This document shows, piece after piece, positions 48,657 through 57,498 of a DNA stretch of 64,000 bases. Every line of letters starts with the position of its first letter. Within the stretch, counting starts at the first letter, position 1. The notes below the pieces were generated by a model. It searched no databases. It was given only the letters and a program-made list of their open reading frames with translations, and was not told the origin of the DNA. Source of the DNA: an uncultured Chryseobacterium sp. (GTDB taxonomy: Bacteria; Bacteroidota; Bacteroidia; Flavobacteriales; Weeksellaceae); assembly GCF_936933875.1 (NCBI RefSeq), contig NZ_CAKZIK010000022.1:62001-126000 (forward strand), written 5' to 3'. The position numbers and the translations under genes were made by a program.

Positions 48657-51176
48657 ATGGATTATAAATTTTCAGACGGTTTGGGCAAAGTGTTCAAACA
48701 GAGTAAAATTGAAGCAAGAAGGCTGAAAAGTGAGTTTCTGAATACGGAGCATTTGCTTTTGGGAATCCTGAAAACAGAAAACTCAGCAAAGGAAATATTG
48801 CAGAATTTAAACGCGGACATCACACAAATCCGTAGAAGAATTGAGACTCTGAATGTAGCAAGTTTAAATCCTTTCACAGAAGAAGTTGAAAAAATTTCGT
48901 TTACAAAAATGGCAGACCAGGGTGTAAAAAGAGCAGAATTGGAATGCAGACAATATCAAAGTACGGAAATCAATACCGTTCATTTGCTTTTGGGAATTTT
49001 ATACAAACCGGAAGACCCTACCTCTAGCATTTTGGATGCCTTCGATGTGGATTATGAACGTGTATCTAAAGAATATCAAACGTTGTTGAAAAATTTAGGA
49101 CAAAATCCGAAAATGAGCGCATACGATGATGATGAGGAACGTGAGGATTATGGACAAATGCGTAAACCAACCGGAAATATAGGAACAGGAAAAAGCAAAA
49201 CACCAACTTTAGATAATTTCGGCAGAGATTTAACTTCTTTGGCAAAAGACGGAAAACTGGATCCTGTAATCGGCCGTGAAAAAGAAATCGAAAGAGTTTC
49301 TCAAATTCTATCAAGAAGAAAGAAAAACAATCCGCTTTTAATTGGAGAACCGGGAGTTGGTAAATCTGCAATTGCAGAAGGTTTGGCATTGAGAATTCAA
49401 CAGAAAAAAGTTTCTCGCGTTCTTTTCGGGAAACGTGTCATTACACTTGATTTGGCAAGTTTGGTTGCGGGAACAAAATACCGTGGACAGTTCGAAGAAA
49501 GAATGAAAGCTATTATGACGGAGCTCGAAAAAAACAGAGACGTCATCCTTTTCATCGACGAATTACACACGATTGTTGGTGCAGGAAGTTCTACCGGAAG
49601 TTTGGACGCTTCCAATATGTTCAAACCTGCTTTGGCGAGAGGCGAAATTCAATGCATCGGAGCAACGACGCTTGATGAATACAGACAGTATATCGAGAAA
49701 GACGGTGCTTTGGAAAGACGTTTTCAAAAAGTAATGGTAGAACCGACTACGATTGAGGAAACCGTTCAGATTTTAAATCAAATCAAAGATAAATACGAAG
49801 ACCATCACAATGTTACTTATACTGAAGAAGCGATTGATGCTTGTGTAAATTTGACGGCGAGATATATTACCGACCGTTTTTTACCAGACAAAGCGATTGA
49901 TGCTTTAGATGAAGCGGGTTCAAGAGTGTATATCAAAAACATGAAAGTTCCGACTGAAATCATCGATCACGAAAAGAAAATCGAGGAAATCAAGGATCAA
50001 AAACAGAAAGCGGTAAAAGCACAAGATTACCTTGAAGCAAGAAAATTAAAAGACGAGGAAGAAAGATTGCAGATTGAACTGAATTTGGCTCAAGAAACTT
50101 GGGATAAAAACGTTAAGGAAAAGAAAGAAGTTGTAACCGAAGAAAACGTGGCAGAAGTCGTTTCCATGATGAGTGGAATTCCTGTAACGAAAGTCGGCAA
50201 AAACGAACTCGACAAGTTGGCGCAAATGGACAATTTGTTGAACGGAAAAGTGATCGGACAGGAAGATGCGGTGAAAAAAGTCGTAAAAGCCATCCAAAGA
50301 AACAGAGCCGGTTTGAAAGACCCGAACCGACCAATCGGAACATTTATTTTCCTGGGAACAACGGGTGTCGGAAAAACCGAATTGGCAAAAGTAATGGCGA
50401 GAGAACTTTTCGATTCAGACGATGCTTTAATCCGAATCGATATGAGTGAATACATGGAAAAATTCGCTGTTTCGAGATTGGTTGGAGCTCCTCCGGGATA
50501 TGTTGGTTACGAAGAAGGTGGTCAATTGACGGAAGCGGTTCGTAGAAAACCTTATGCCGTTGTGCTTTTAGACGAAATCGAAAAAGCTCATCCTGATGTT
50601 TTCAATATCTTATTGCAGATTTTGGATGAAGGTTTTGTGACCGATTCTTTAGGTAGAAAAATCGATTTTAGAAATACTATTGTGATTTTAACTTCCAATA
50701 TTGGAACGAGAGATTTGAAAGATTTCGGCGACGGTGTTGGTTTCGGAACTAATGCGAAGAAGTCAACTTCCGATGCAAGAGCAAGAAGTACTATTGAAAA
50801 TGCTTTGAAAAAAGCTTTCGCTCCGGAATTCCTGAACAGGATTGACGATATCATTATCTTCAACTCTCTTGCACAGGAAGACATCAAGAAAATTATCGAC
50901 CTTGAATTAGGTAAACTTTATACAAGACTTGATAAATTGGGCTACCAAGTTGAATTAACAGAAGAAGCCAAAGATTTCATCTCGGAAAAAGGTTGGGATA
51001 AAGATTTCGGCGCAAGACCTTTGAAACGTGCCATCCAAAAATACATCGAAGATTTATTGGCGGAAATGCTCGTGAACAAGCAGTTTGCTGAAGGCGAAAC
51101 CGTTGTTTTGAAACTCAACGAAGCCAAAGACGGTTTAGAAGGCGAAAGCAAGAAAACGAAAGAAAAGGCAAAATAA
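48657..51176 (+). CDS. clpC: ATP-dependent Clp protease ATP-binding subunit ClpC
   Basis: 839-residue class I Clp unfoldase that feeds ClpP. Order: two Clp_N repeats (about 1-145), AAA-1 with Walker A GEPGVGKS near 230, middle domain with a UVR motif (YLEARKLKDEEERL), AAA-2 with Walker A GTTGVGKT near 567, and ClpB_D2 C-terminal helices. The UVR and size separate it from ClpA and ClpB. mcsA/mcsB/ctsR are not adjacent, as expected outside Firmicutes. Confidence 0.93.
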   Translation: MDYKFSDGLGKVFKQSKIEARRLKSEFLNTEHLLLGILKTENSAKEILQNLNADITQIRRRIETLNVASLNPFTEEVEKISFTKMADQGVKRAELECRQYQSTEINTVHLLLGILYKPEDPTSSILDAFDVDYERVSKEYQTLLKNLGQNPKMSAYDDDEEREDYGQMRKPTGNIGTGKSKTPTLDNFGRDLTSLAKDGKLDPVIGREKEIERVSQILSRRKKNNPLLIGEPGVGKSAIAEGLALRIQQKKVSRVLFGKRVITLDLASLVAGTKYRGQFEERMKAIMTELEKNRDVILFIDELHTIVGAGSSTGSLDASNMFKPALARGEIQCIGATTLDEYRQYIEKDGALERRFQKVMVEPTTIEETVQILNQIKDKYEDHHNVTYTEEAIDACVNLTARYITDRFLPDKAIDALDEAGSRVYIKNMKVPTEIIDHEKKIEEIKDQKQKAVKAQDYLEARKLKDEEERLQIELNLAQETWDKNVKEKKEVVTEENVAEVVSMMSGIPVTKVGKNELDKLAQMDNLLNGKVIGQEDAVKKVVKAIQRNRAGLKDPNRPIGTFIFLGTTGVGKTELAKVMARELFDSDDALIRIDMSEYMEKFAVSRLVGAPPGYVGYEEGGQLTEAVRRKPYAVVLLDEIEKAHPDVFNILLQILDEGFVTDSLGRKIDFRNTIVILTSNIGTRDLKDFGDGVGFGTNAKKSTSDARARSTIENALKKAFAPEFLNRIDDIIIFNSLAQEDIKKIIDLELGKLYTRLDKLGYQVELTEEAKDFISEKGWDKDFGARPLKRAIQKYIEDLLAEMLVNKQFAEGETVVLKLNEAKDGLEGESKKTKEKAK

Positions 51177-51196
51177 TTTGCTAAATGTTAATACTG

Positions 51197-51226
51197 AACC
51201 TGCTCAATTTTTGAGCAGGTTTTTTT
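51197..51226 (+). terminator. Rho-independent terminator after clpC
   Basis: An 11-bp stem AACCTGCTCAA / TTGAGCAGGTT with a TTT loop and further T run. Confidence 0.9.
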
Positions 51227-51233
51227 GTGAGAA

Positions 51234-51252
51234 TTTTTGACGAAGTCAAAAA
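51234..51252. repeat. Short AT-rich inverted repeat with a GAA loop
   Basis: TTTTTGAC-GAA-GTCAAAAA, perfect 8 bp, immediately after the clpC terminator. I see nothing else credible in the gap up to 51388 apart from degenerate TTTGCG fragments. Confidence 0.4.
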
Positions 51253-51388
51253 CTTTGCGCCTTAAAAACATTTCAAAGTATTAAAATTTAATTGCGATTT
51301 TGCGTTGAACTATCATAATCGGATTTTAGTATCGTTTTTTTGTGATAATTTATAGCCAATTTTTCGCTTTAAAAATTTCTACTATTTT

Positions 51389-51403
51389 TAATTTTGAAGA
51401 ATG
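51389..51403 (+). promoter_or_regulatory. -7 box TAATTTTG placed 4 nt before the PA0069-type start codon
   Basis: TAATTTTG, AAGA, ATG. Same arrangement as the globin gene; leaderless mRNA predicted. Confidence 0.5.
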
Positions 51404-52444
51404 GAAAACCAACTTCTTCATAAAGGACAAGGCGCAACCCGAAACGAAATCAACCGTTTCGAAAGGTACACCTATGAACCTGAAGATGAAGATATTGAAG
51501 CTGTAAAAACAGCTTTCACCGAAGTTTTTCCAAAAACCATTGTGAATCCTGTGAAGAGCCCGGACTTATCGATGGAATATTCCATGAATCCATACCAAGG
51601 TTGCGAACACGGCTGCTCCTACTGTTTTGCAAGACCTACTCATGAATATTGGGGATTTTCTGCCGGAGTTGATTTCGAAAGAAAAATCATGGTGAAAAAC
51701 AACGCTCCGGAATTACTCGAAAAATTCTTTCAGAAAAAAAATTACAATCCTCTTCCAATTATGCTTTCAGGAAATACAGACTGTTATCAACCGATTGAAA
51801 GAAAGCTTGAAATCACAAGAAAAATTCTGCAGGTTTGCCTGGATTACCGCCATCCTGTAGGAATTATCACTAAAAATGCATTGGTTTTGCGAGATTTGGA
51901 TATTTTGAAACCCATGGCGGAACAAAGTTTAGTTCATGTTAATTTAAGCATTCCAACCATTAATGAAGAATTGCGCAGAACCATGGAACCAAGGACTTCA
52001 TCCGTAAAAAATAAACTTAAAGCAATTGAAATATTATCGGAAAACAAAATCCCTGTGAATGTGATGGTTGCACCTGTAATTCCCGGTTTAACAAGCGATG
52101 AAAGTTTACCTATTTTAAAAGCGGTTTCGGAGGCGGGTGCACTAAGTTTTAGTCATGTCCTCATTCGGTTGAATGATACCGTTCAACCCGTTTTTGTTCA
52201 TTGGATAAATCAACATTATCCCGAAAAAGCTCAAAAAGTTTTGAATTTAATCCGTTCCATGCGTGGCGGAAATCTCGGAGAAAAAAGATATTTTGAAAGA
52301 TACAAAGGCGAAGGAAACATCGCAGAACTCATTCACAACACCTTTAAATTAGGGAAGCGAAAATATTTTGCGGATAAACACATGCCGCCTTATTCAACCA
52401 AAGATTTTACCGGAACTAAAGCACAGCAATTGAGGCTGTTTTAA
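51401..52444 (+). CDS. PA0069 family radical SAM protein
   Basis: 347 residues of the SplB-like radical SAM class. The motif QGCEHGCSYCFARPTHEYWG has the CxxxCxxC cluster at Cys68, Cys72 and Cys75, which binds [4Fe-4S] and SAM. KHMPPYS near the C-terminus and GNTDCYQPIERK also fit the PA0069 family, whose substrate is unknown. It stands alone, with a GC-rich palindrome right after its stop that may end the transcript. The start ATG is fixed by KGQGA near residue 8, which has to be included. Confidence 0.88.
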   Translation: MENQLLHKGQGATRNEINRFERYTYEPEDEDIEAVKTAFTEVFPKTIVNPVKSPDLSMEYSMNPYQGCEHGCSYCFARPTHEYWGFSAGVDFERKIMVKNNAPELLEKFFQKKNYNPLPIMLSGNTDCYQPIERKLEITRKILQVCLDYRHPVGIITKNALVLRDLDILKPMAEQSLVHVNLSIPTINEELRRTMEPRTSSVKNKLKAIEILSENKIPVNVMVAPVIPGLTSDESLPILKAVSEAGALSFSHVLIRLNDTVQPVFVHWINQHYPEKAQKVLNLIRSMRGGNLGEKRYFERYKGEGNIAELIHNTFKLGKRKYFADKHMPPYSTKDFTGTKAQQLRLF

Positions 52445-52452
52445 AGAATGCT

Positions 52453-52483
52453 TTTCTGGCGGCGGCTTCGCCGCCGCCAGAAA
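52453..52483. repeat. GC-rich palindrome, copy 4 of the dispersed family
   Basis: A perfect 14-bp stem around GGCGGCGGC-TTC-GCCGCCGCC, located between the convergent radical SAM and toxin genes, so it can act as a shared terminator. The flanks do not match copies 1 and 3. Confidence 0.85.
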
Positions 52484-52504
52484 CTAACAATAAAAGGTTG
52501 GAAA

Positions 52505-52789
52505 TCAAATTTCTTTTTCAACATCCTGACTTGTATGAAACAGATCAATCACAACAATTTTATCTTCGTCTATGAAAAAATGTATACCAAAAGAAAAAGT
52601 CTCTGTAAAAGCAACTCTCACATTTTTGTAACGAATCTGAAAATGTTTTGGATTATTCTTCATCTTCTCAATCGTTTTCCAAAAATCGATCTCAAACTTA
52701 TCGGCTAACCCTTCCGAAATATATTCGTAATAATTAATTGTTTCCTGAAAGCTTTCGAAGGTAGAATCTTCAAAATAAAGCGTGTACAT
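52505..52789 (-). CDS. RelE/ParE family toxin
   Basis: 94 residues, the size of RelE/ParE toxins: MYTLYFEDSTFESFQETINYY, DFWKTIEKMKNNPKHFQIRY, IHFFIDEDKIVVIDLFHTSQD, which give the usual alpha-beta fold. The last strand with VIDLFH is typical. The start overlaps the antitoxin stop by 1 nt. Whether it cleaves mRNA (RelE) or poisons gyrase (ParE) cannot be decided. Confidence 0.85.
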   Translation of the reverse strand: MYTLYFEDSTFESFQETINYYEYISEGLADKFEIDFWKTIEKMKNNPKHFQIRYKNVRVAFTETFSFGIHFFIDEDKIVVIDLFHTSQDVEKEI

Positions 52790-53043
52790 TATTTTCTTTT
52801 CGACTTATATTTAAATTCTTCTTCAGAAACTAATTTCAAAGTTCCGGCTTCATATTCGTAGAGCAATTCGTCTAATTTAGATTTCTTTTCATCACTCAGT
52901 TCCGTCAATATTTCTGCTTGCGCCTGAAGAACTTTTTCCATATAATTTTTCAAACTTCTGCCGTCAATTTTTGCTTTAACTTTTAGTTTTTCAATTACTT
53001 CTGAATCAAGCGTCACTTCTTTTCTTATTTTAGTTGAACTCAT
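52789..53043 (-). CDS. Ribbon-helix-helix antitoxin
   Basis: 84 residues. The N-terminal half KEVTLDSEVIEKLKVKAKIDGRSLKNYMEKVL is a ribbon-helix-helix DNA-binding domain; the C-terminal acidic/basic half (ELLYEYEAGTLKLVSEEE) should wrap the toxin. The gene precedes the toxin with a 1-nt overlap, the standard order. A repeated palindrome lies upstream of its ATG as a likely autoregulatory operator. Confidence 0.82.
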   Translation of the reverse strand: MSSTKIRKEVTLDSEVIEKLKVKAKIDGRSLKNYMEKVLQAQAEILTELSDEKKSKLDELLYEYEAGTLKLVSEEEFKYKSKRK

Positions 53044-53064
53044 TTCTGTAAATTTTACGATAAA

Positions 53065-53083
53065 TATACGTATAAATTACGTA
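53065..53083. promoter_or_regulatory. Putative operator of the toxin-antitoxin operon
   Basis: Two TACGTA centres (in TATACGTATA at 53065-53074 and TACGTA at 53078-53083) are 11 bp apart, about one helix turn, 22 bp upstream of the antitoxin ATG. RHH antitoxins bind such tandem palindromes. The binding itself is inferred. Confidence 0.55.
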
Positions 53084-53151
53084 CAAAAACTTAAAACAAA
53101 AAAAAGAACCGAATTTCTTCAGTCCTTTTTAAATTATTTAAAAGTAAAATC

Positions 53152-54099
53152 TTACTTAATCAAGCCCAACTCCACCAGTCTTTCGTGTAAAAATTCTCCT
53201 GCATTTGTGTCCGGATACAGTTTAGGATTATTTTCGTCATAAGTACCTTCCAAAGCATTCAACGGCATTTCGCTTACCGGATGCATAAAGAATGGAATAG
53301 AAAATCTAGACGTCCCCCATAATTCTCTTGGCGGATTTACCACTCGGTGAATTGTAGATTTCAATTTGTTGTTGGTATGTCTCGAAAGCATATCTCCAAC
53401 GTTAATCATCAGTTCATCGGGTTCTGCAATCGCGTCAATCCATTCTCCATCGTGGTTTTGAACCTGAAGTCCTTTTCCCTGAGCTCCCATCAAAAGTGTA
53501 ATCAAGTTAATGTCACCATGTGCTGCAGCTCTTACCGCATCATCCGGTTCTTCCGTAATTGGCGGATAGTGAATGGGTCTAAGGATAGAGTTTCCTTCTG
53601 CAATAAATTTATCAAAATAAAATTCATCCAAACCTAGATGCAAAGCCAAAGCTCTCAAAACATACTGACCTGTTTTTTCTAGCATTTGGAAGGCTTTTTT
53701 TCCTACCTCGTTGAATTTTGGAAGTTCCTTTACTTCAACATTGTCGGGATAAGTTTCCGCGTATTTGGAACCTTCCGGAAGATACTGACCAAAATGCCAG
53801 AATTCCTTCAAATCCCCTTTTTTGAAACCTTTTGCGGTTTCTTTACCAAAACCAACATAACCACGCTGACCTCCGATTCCCGGAATTTCGTACTGTTGTT
53901 TGGTTTCTACAGGAAGAGCGAAAAAATTAATTACTTCTCCATAAAGTTCATCCACCAACTTATCGTCCAGAAAGTGTCCTTTCAAGGCAACAAAGCCGAT
54001 TTCTTCGTATGCTTTTCCGATTTCATTTACAAATTTTTGCTTGCGTTCCGGGTCACCCGAAAGGAAATCACGCAAATCCACACTTGGAACTTGTTTCAT
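53152..54099 (-). CDS. Isopenicillin N synthase-like 2-oxoglutarate/Fe(II) oxygenase family protein
   Basis: 315 residues of the jelly-roll 2OG-Fe(II) family. The iron ligands fit HGD (AAAHGDINLIT, about residues 193-199) and a distal H (STIHRVVNPP, near 250), followed by an R-x-S motif (SRFSIPFFMHP) that holds the cosubstrate. N-terminal PSVDLRDFLSG is typical. The substrate is unknown: similarity to IPNS does not mean penicillin synthesis. A TAATTTTG box lies 26 nt upstream. Confidence 0.85.
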   Translation of the reverse strand: MKQVPSVDLRDFLSGDPERKQKFVNEIGKAYEEIGFVALKGHFLDDKLVDELYGEVINFFALPVETKQQYEIPGIGGQRGYVGFGKETAKGFKKGDLKEFWHFGQYLPEGSKYAETYPDNVEVKELPKFNEVGKKAFQMLEKTGQYVLRALALHLGLDEFYFDKFIAEGNSILRPIHYPPITEEPDDAVRAAAHGDINLITLLMGAQGKGLQVQNHDGEWIDAIAEPDELMINVGDMLSRHTNNKLKSTIHRVVNPPRELWGTSRFSIPFFMHPVSEMPLNALEGTYDENNPKLYPDTNAGEFLHERLVELGLIK

Positions 54100-54173
54100 T
54101 TTATTGAATTAAATTTTTTGTATTGCAAAATTACAGATTTTTAAATCTTTAGCAGAATTAAAATTTCAAACCG

Positions 54174-54188
54174 TAAATTTGTCCTATG
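54174..54188 (+). promoter_or_regulatory. -7 box TAAATTTG placed 4 nt before the menD start codon
   Basis: TAAATTTG, TCCT, ATG. The start is certain from protein homology, so the transcript should be leaderless or nearly so. Confidence 0.5.
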
Positions 54189-55850
54189 AAACAGTTCTCT
54201 TCCAAACGAAGCATTCAAATACTCACACATCTTTTAAAAGAATACGGAATTTTCAACACTGTTATTTCTCCCGGTTCGCGAAATGCTCCTTTGGCGATTC
54301 ATTTTTCGGAAACCGATGAGTTGAACTGTTACAGTATTGTGGATGAAAGAAGTGCAGGGTTTGTTGGTTTAGGAATGGCAAAAAGCGAGAAAAAACCAGT
54401 TGCTTTAACCTGTACAAGCGGTTCTGCTGCTGCAAATTATTATCCTGCCGTTACGGAAGCTTTTTACCAAAATGTGCCACTTTTGTTATTAACTGCAGAC
54501 AGACCTGCAGATTATACTGATATTTTTGATGGACAAACGATTCGTCAGAAAAATTTGTTTCAGCAACATTCTTACGGAGATTTTCAGTTGTTGGAAGATA
54601 ATGAAGCCGGAGCAGATGATGAAAATTTTGCTTTAATAAAAAAAGCAATTGAACTTTGTTTTGAAAAACAGGGACCGGTTCATATCAACATTCCCCTTTC
54701 TGAACCTTTGTATGAAATGGTTTCTGAAGTTCCGAATTATCCGTCAGTCGAAAAAACTATTCAGAAGAAAAATTACGAACTGCCATCAAATCTCGCAGCA
54801 GATTGGAATCTTTCCAAGAGAATTATGATTCTGGTTGGCACACGCGACAAGAGCAAAGAGCTTGAAATGCAGCTCTCACAAATGGTTAAAAACCACAGCG
54901 TTGTTGTTCTTACGGAAGCCAACTCGAACTTGAACAATGAAAAGTTTTTCAGTCATATCGACCGATATATCACTCATTTTACTGAAGAAGATTTTAAAAC
55001 TTATGCTCCGGATTTATTGATTACGGTTGGACAAAATGTGGTTTCGAAAAGAGTAAAGCAGTTTCTGAGAAAAGCGCATCCGAAAAATCATTGGCACATA
55101 GATGAAGTTTGGCAACCGGACACGTATTTTTCACTTACTCAAAAGATAGAAACAAAACCCGAGCTGTTCTTTTCTAAATTATTGAATTTTGCCAAATTAG
55201 AACCACAACCTTATTTCAATCTTTGGGACAGTCTCCGCGATAAGAAAGATTTGAAACATAAAGAATATTGCCTAAAAACAGGTTATTCTGACTTCAAAAT
55301 TTTTGAAACTTTAGCGCAAAAACTTCCTGGAAATATTAATTTGCACTTCAGCAACAGTTCTGCCATTCGATACGCACAACTTTTTGATTTTCAAAAACAT
55401 AAAGTGTATTGCAACCGCGGAACAAGCGGAATTGATGGTTGTACTTCAACAGCAATGGGTTACGCAATGCGCAATCCAAACCAGACCGTTTTGGTTACAG
55501 GAGAACTGAGTTTCTTCTACGATATCAATGGATTATGGAACAATTACATTCCGCCTTACACGAGAATTATTGTAATTAACAACGGAGGTGGAGATATTTT
55601 TAAAATTATTCCGGGACCAAGTGAAACGAATGCTTTGGACGAATTTATTTTGACCAAACACAACAGGAATGCGGAACTTTTGGCCAAAAACTTCGGATTT
55701 TCTTACACAAAAGTTGAGGATGAAGATACATTACTTCGCGTAATGGATAATTTTTTTAAACCTGATGCAAAACCAAAATTGCTCGAAATTGATACAACTG
55801 AGGTCGATAATGCCGAAATTTTGAAGAAATACTTCGAATTTTTGAAATAA
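54186..55850 (+). CDS. menD: 2-succinyl-5-enolpyruvyl-6-hydroxy-3-cyclohexene-1-carboxylate synthase
   Basis: 554-residue ThDP enzyme of menaquinone synthesis; joins isochorismate and 2-oxoglutarate. Visible features: the N-terminal SPGSRNAPLA, the ThDP-active Glu in the SIVDERSAGF region, GSAAANYYPAVTEA, NRGTSGIDGCTSTAMGYA, and the ThDP/Mg motif GELSFFYDINGLWN...NNGGGDIF. It is followed by a convergent aminotransferase. No other men gene is in the window. Confidence 0.95.
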   Translation: MKQFSSKRSIQILTHLLKEYGIFNTVISPGSRNAPLAIHFSETDELNCYSIVDERSAGFVGLGMAKSEKKPVALTCTSGSAAANYYPAVTEAFYQNVPLLLLTADRPADYTDIFDGQTIRQKNLFQQHSYGDFQLLEDNEAGADDENFALIKKAIELCFEKQGPVHINIPLSEPLYEMVSEVPNYPSVEKTIQKKNYELPSNLAADWNLSKRIMILVGTRDKSKELEMQLSQMVKNHSVVVLTEANSNLNNEKFFSHIDRYITHFTEEDFKTYAPDLLITVGQNVVSKRVKQFLRKAHPKNHWHIDEVWQPDTYFSLTQKIETKPELFFSKLLNFAKLEPQPYFNLWDSLRDKKDLKHKEYCLKTGYSDFKIFETLAQKLPGNINLHFSNSSAIRYAQLFDFQKHKVYCNRGTSGIDGCTSTAMGYAMRNPNQTVLVTGELSFFYDINGLWNNYIPPYTRIIVINNGGGDIFKIIPGPSETNALDEFILTKHNRNAELLAKNFGFSYTKVEDEDTLLRVMDNFFKPDAKPKLLEIDTTEVDNAEILKKYFEFLK

Positions 55851-55860
55851 TTCCGCTTTT

Positions 55861-56487
55861 TTAGATTTCCAGATAATCGTCGTTTTCCGGAAGATTGCGG
55901 ATTTTATCAATCGGATAGATAAACATATCATCAAAATCATTCAGGGCATTAATAATTTGGAAGTGAGAAAATTCTGCAATATTCTGAAGCGTAATTTCGG
56001 TCTCCTTAATTTTTTTGTTCTTTAAAAGATGCTGTCTTTGTACACCGTTCAATAAAAATGTTGATGGCGTAAACCAATCTTTTCCTTTGAGGAACAATAA
56101 GTTAGAATACGAAGTATCGGTAATATGATTGTTCTTCACAATAATAATTTCCTCTGCTTTCGCTTTGGTTTTCATTTTTTCGAACTCTTTCCGCTCTTCA
56201 AATTTGAAAGAATAATCGAATGAATTATTTTCAACCAGCTGAAAATCATCAATTTCCGAAATCGCGTAAGGCAACATTTGTGTCCTTACATTTTTATTGA
56301 GGTCGTAAATAATTTTGAATTTATACAATCCGTCTTCATCGTGCTGCAAATTTTTGAAAATCTTGGCAAGGTCGATAGAGCCTGCTTTTCCGAAGTGTGC
56401 AAAAGTGTCGTTAACGCGTTTTTGATGGAGGTCGAGAAGGAAAATTTTTTGGTCTTCTACTTTGATGCTTTCAATGAATTGGGACAT
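55861..56487 (-). CDS. pabC: Aminotransferase class IV (aminodeoxychorismate lyase-like)
   Basis: 208 residues resembling the short fold-IV PLP enzymes such as aminodeoxychorismate lyase, which releases pyruvate from aminodeoxychorismate to give p-aminobenzoate. DTSYSNLLFLKGKDWFTPSTFLLNGVQRQHLL is the typical class IV signature. It overlaps pabB by 17 nt, consistent with PabC function. It is short for the family (about 250-270), and the usual N-terminal residues are reduced. The gene symbol rests partly on the neighbour. Confidence 0.8.
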   Translation of the reverse strand: MSQFIESIKVEDQKIFLLDLHQKRVNDTFAHFGKAGSIDLAKIFKNLQHDEDGLYKFKIIYDLNKNVRTQMLPYAISEIDDFQLVENNSFDYSFKFEERKEFEKMKTKAKAEEIIIVKNNHITDTSYSNLLFLKGKDWFTPSTFLLNGVQRQHLLKNKKIKETEITLQNIAEFSHFQIINALNDFDDMFIYPIDKIRNLPENDDYLEI

Positions 56488-57448
56488 AAATTTTGTTTTT
56501 CATTTCTTGGTATTCATCGGCTAATTTACTTAAATGCGTAATTCCGCCGCCACTTTTGAAGTATAATTTTCCTTTTTCTTTTTCAATAAAACGAATCATA
56601 ACACAGGAGTCGAGATTTTCACCGTCAAACCAACCGCAAACTCCGGTGTAAAAACCTCTGTCAAAACCTTCGGCTTCCAAAATAATTTCCAAAGTTTTTG
56701 GTTTTGGCGCACCTAAAATAGAACCTGCAGGAAGAAGCGTTTTCATGATGCTGCCAATCTTTCTGATAAATTCAGGTTTGAGATTCCCTGAAATTTCGGA
56801 ACTCATCGCGAACAAATCTTTCTGTTTGGTTTTAATGAAATCAATCCTTTGAAATTCATCTACTTTCACCTCATCTGCAACCATACTCAAATCGTTGCGA
56901 AGCAAATCTACAACAGTATAATGTTCGGCTTTTTCCTTTACATCCTGTTTCAAAATTCGGGCTGCATTTTCTTTGGAAGCTTCAATGGTTCCTTTCATGG
57001 GATGGGTGAAAATCCGGCTGTTATTAATTTCAACAAAAGTTTCGGGAGAGAAAAAAACAAATTGATTTTTCTTCAGTACTTTATATTTCGCTTTCGAATG
57101 CGCAAAAATTTCTTCAAGTGTTAAATCGGTTTCAATTTCAGTTTTTCGGGTATAATTAGCGAGATAAGAATTTCCGAGTTTTAAATTTTTCTGAACAAAA
57201 TCAAATCCTTTTTGATAAGATTCTTTACTTTCCGGATAGGTTTTCCATAAAAAATCATCCTTTTTATAATCCTTTTGAAAATCTGTTCTAAAATTCTGAA
57301 AATCAATTGATAAACCCTTTTTTTCAATTTCATTGTCAAGATAAATTTCAACATGATTCATTAAAAAATCTACCATAAAAAAGAATGGAACTTTCTTTTC
57401 CGAAAGCTCATCCATTTTATCGAAATTGTCGTGAAAAATCTTGTTCAT
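56471..57448 (-). CDS. pabB: Aminodeoxychorismate synthase component I
   Basis: 325 residues of the chorismate-binding fold. The motif HPMKGT carries the lysine that marks PabB (TrpE has alanine). PAGSILGAPKPKT, VDLLRNDLSMVA, and the C-terminal GGGITHLSKLADEYQE are typical. It makes 4-amino-4-deoxychorismate for folate; PabA (glutamine amidotransferase) is not in the window. Start set at ATG; the GTG one codon earlier lies 2 nt from the -7 box. Confidence 0.93.
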   Translation of the reverse strand: MNKIFHDNFDKMDELSEKKVPFFFMVDFLMNHVEIYLDNEIEKKGLSIDFQNFRTDFQKDYKKDDFLWKTYPESKESYQKGFDFVQKNLKLGNSYLANYTRKTEIETDLTLEEIFAHSKAKYKVLKKNQFVFFSPETFVEINNSRIFTHPMKGTIEASKENAARILKQDVKEKAEHYTVVDLLRNDLSMVADEVKVDEFQRIDFIKTKQKDLFAMSSEISGNLKPEFIRKIGSIMKTLLPAGSILGAPKPKTLEIILEAEGFDRGFYTGVCGWFDGENLDSCVMIRFIEKEKGKLYFKSGGGITHLSKLADEYQEMKNKIYVPIH

Positions 57449-57453
57449 CACGG

Positions 57454-57461
57454 CAAAAATA
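57454..57461 (-). promoter_or_regulatory. -7 box TATTTTTG placed 5 nt before the pabB ATG
   Basis: A perfect TAnnTTTG match on the minus strand. It predicts a leaderless or 1-2-nt-leader pabB-pabC mRNA. Confidence 0.5.
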
Positions 57462-57474
57462 GAGATTAATCAGT

Positions 57475-57482
57475 TATTTTTG
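57475..57482 (+). promoter_or_regulatory. -7 box TATTTTTG of the membrane protein gene
   Basis: A perfect TAnnTTTG match, 16 nt before the ATG, divergent from the pabB promoter 13 nt away. Confidence 0.5.
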
Positions 57483-57498
57483 CATAAATTTATTAGGA

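Noticed and set aside
53152..54099. The possibility that the IPNS-like oxygenase makes a beta-lactam.
   Set aside because: No ACV synthetase or other beta-lactam genes nearby; the fold family is broad.
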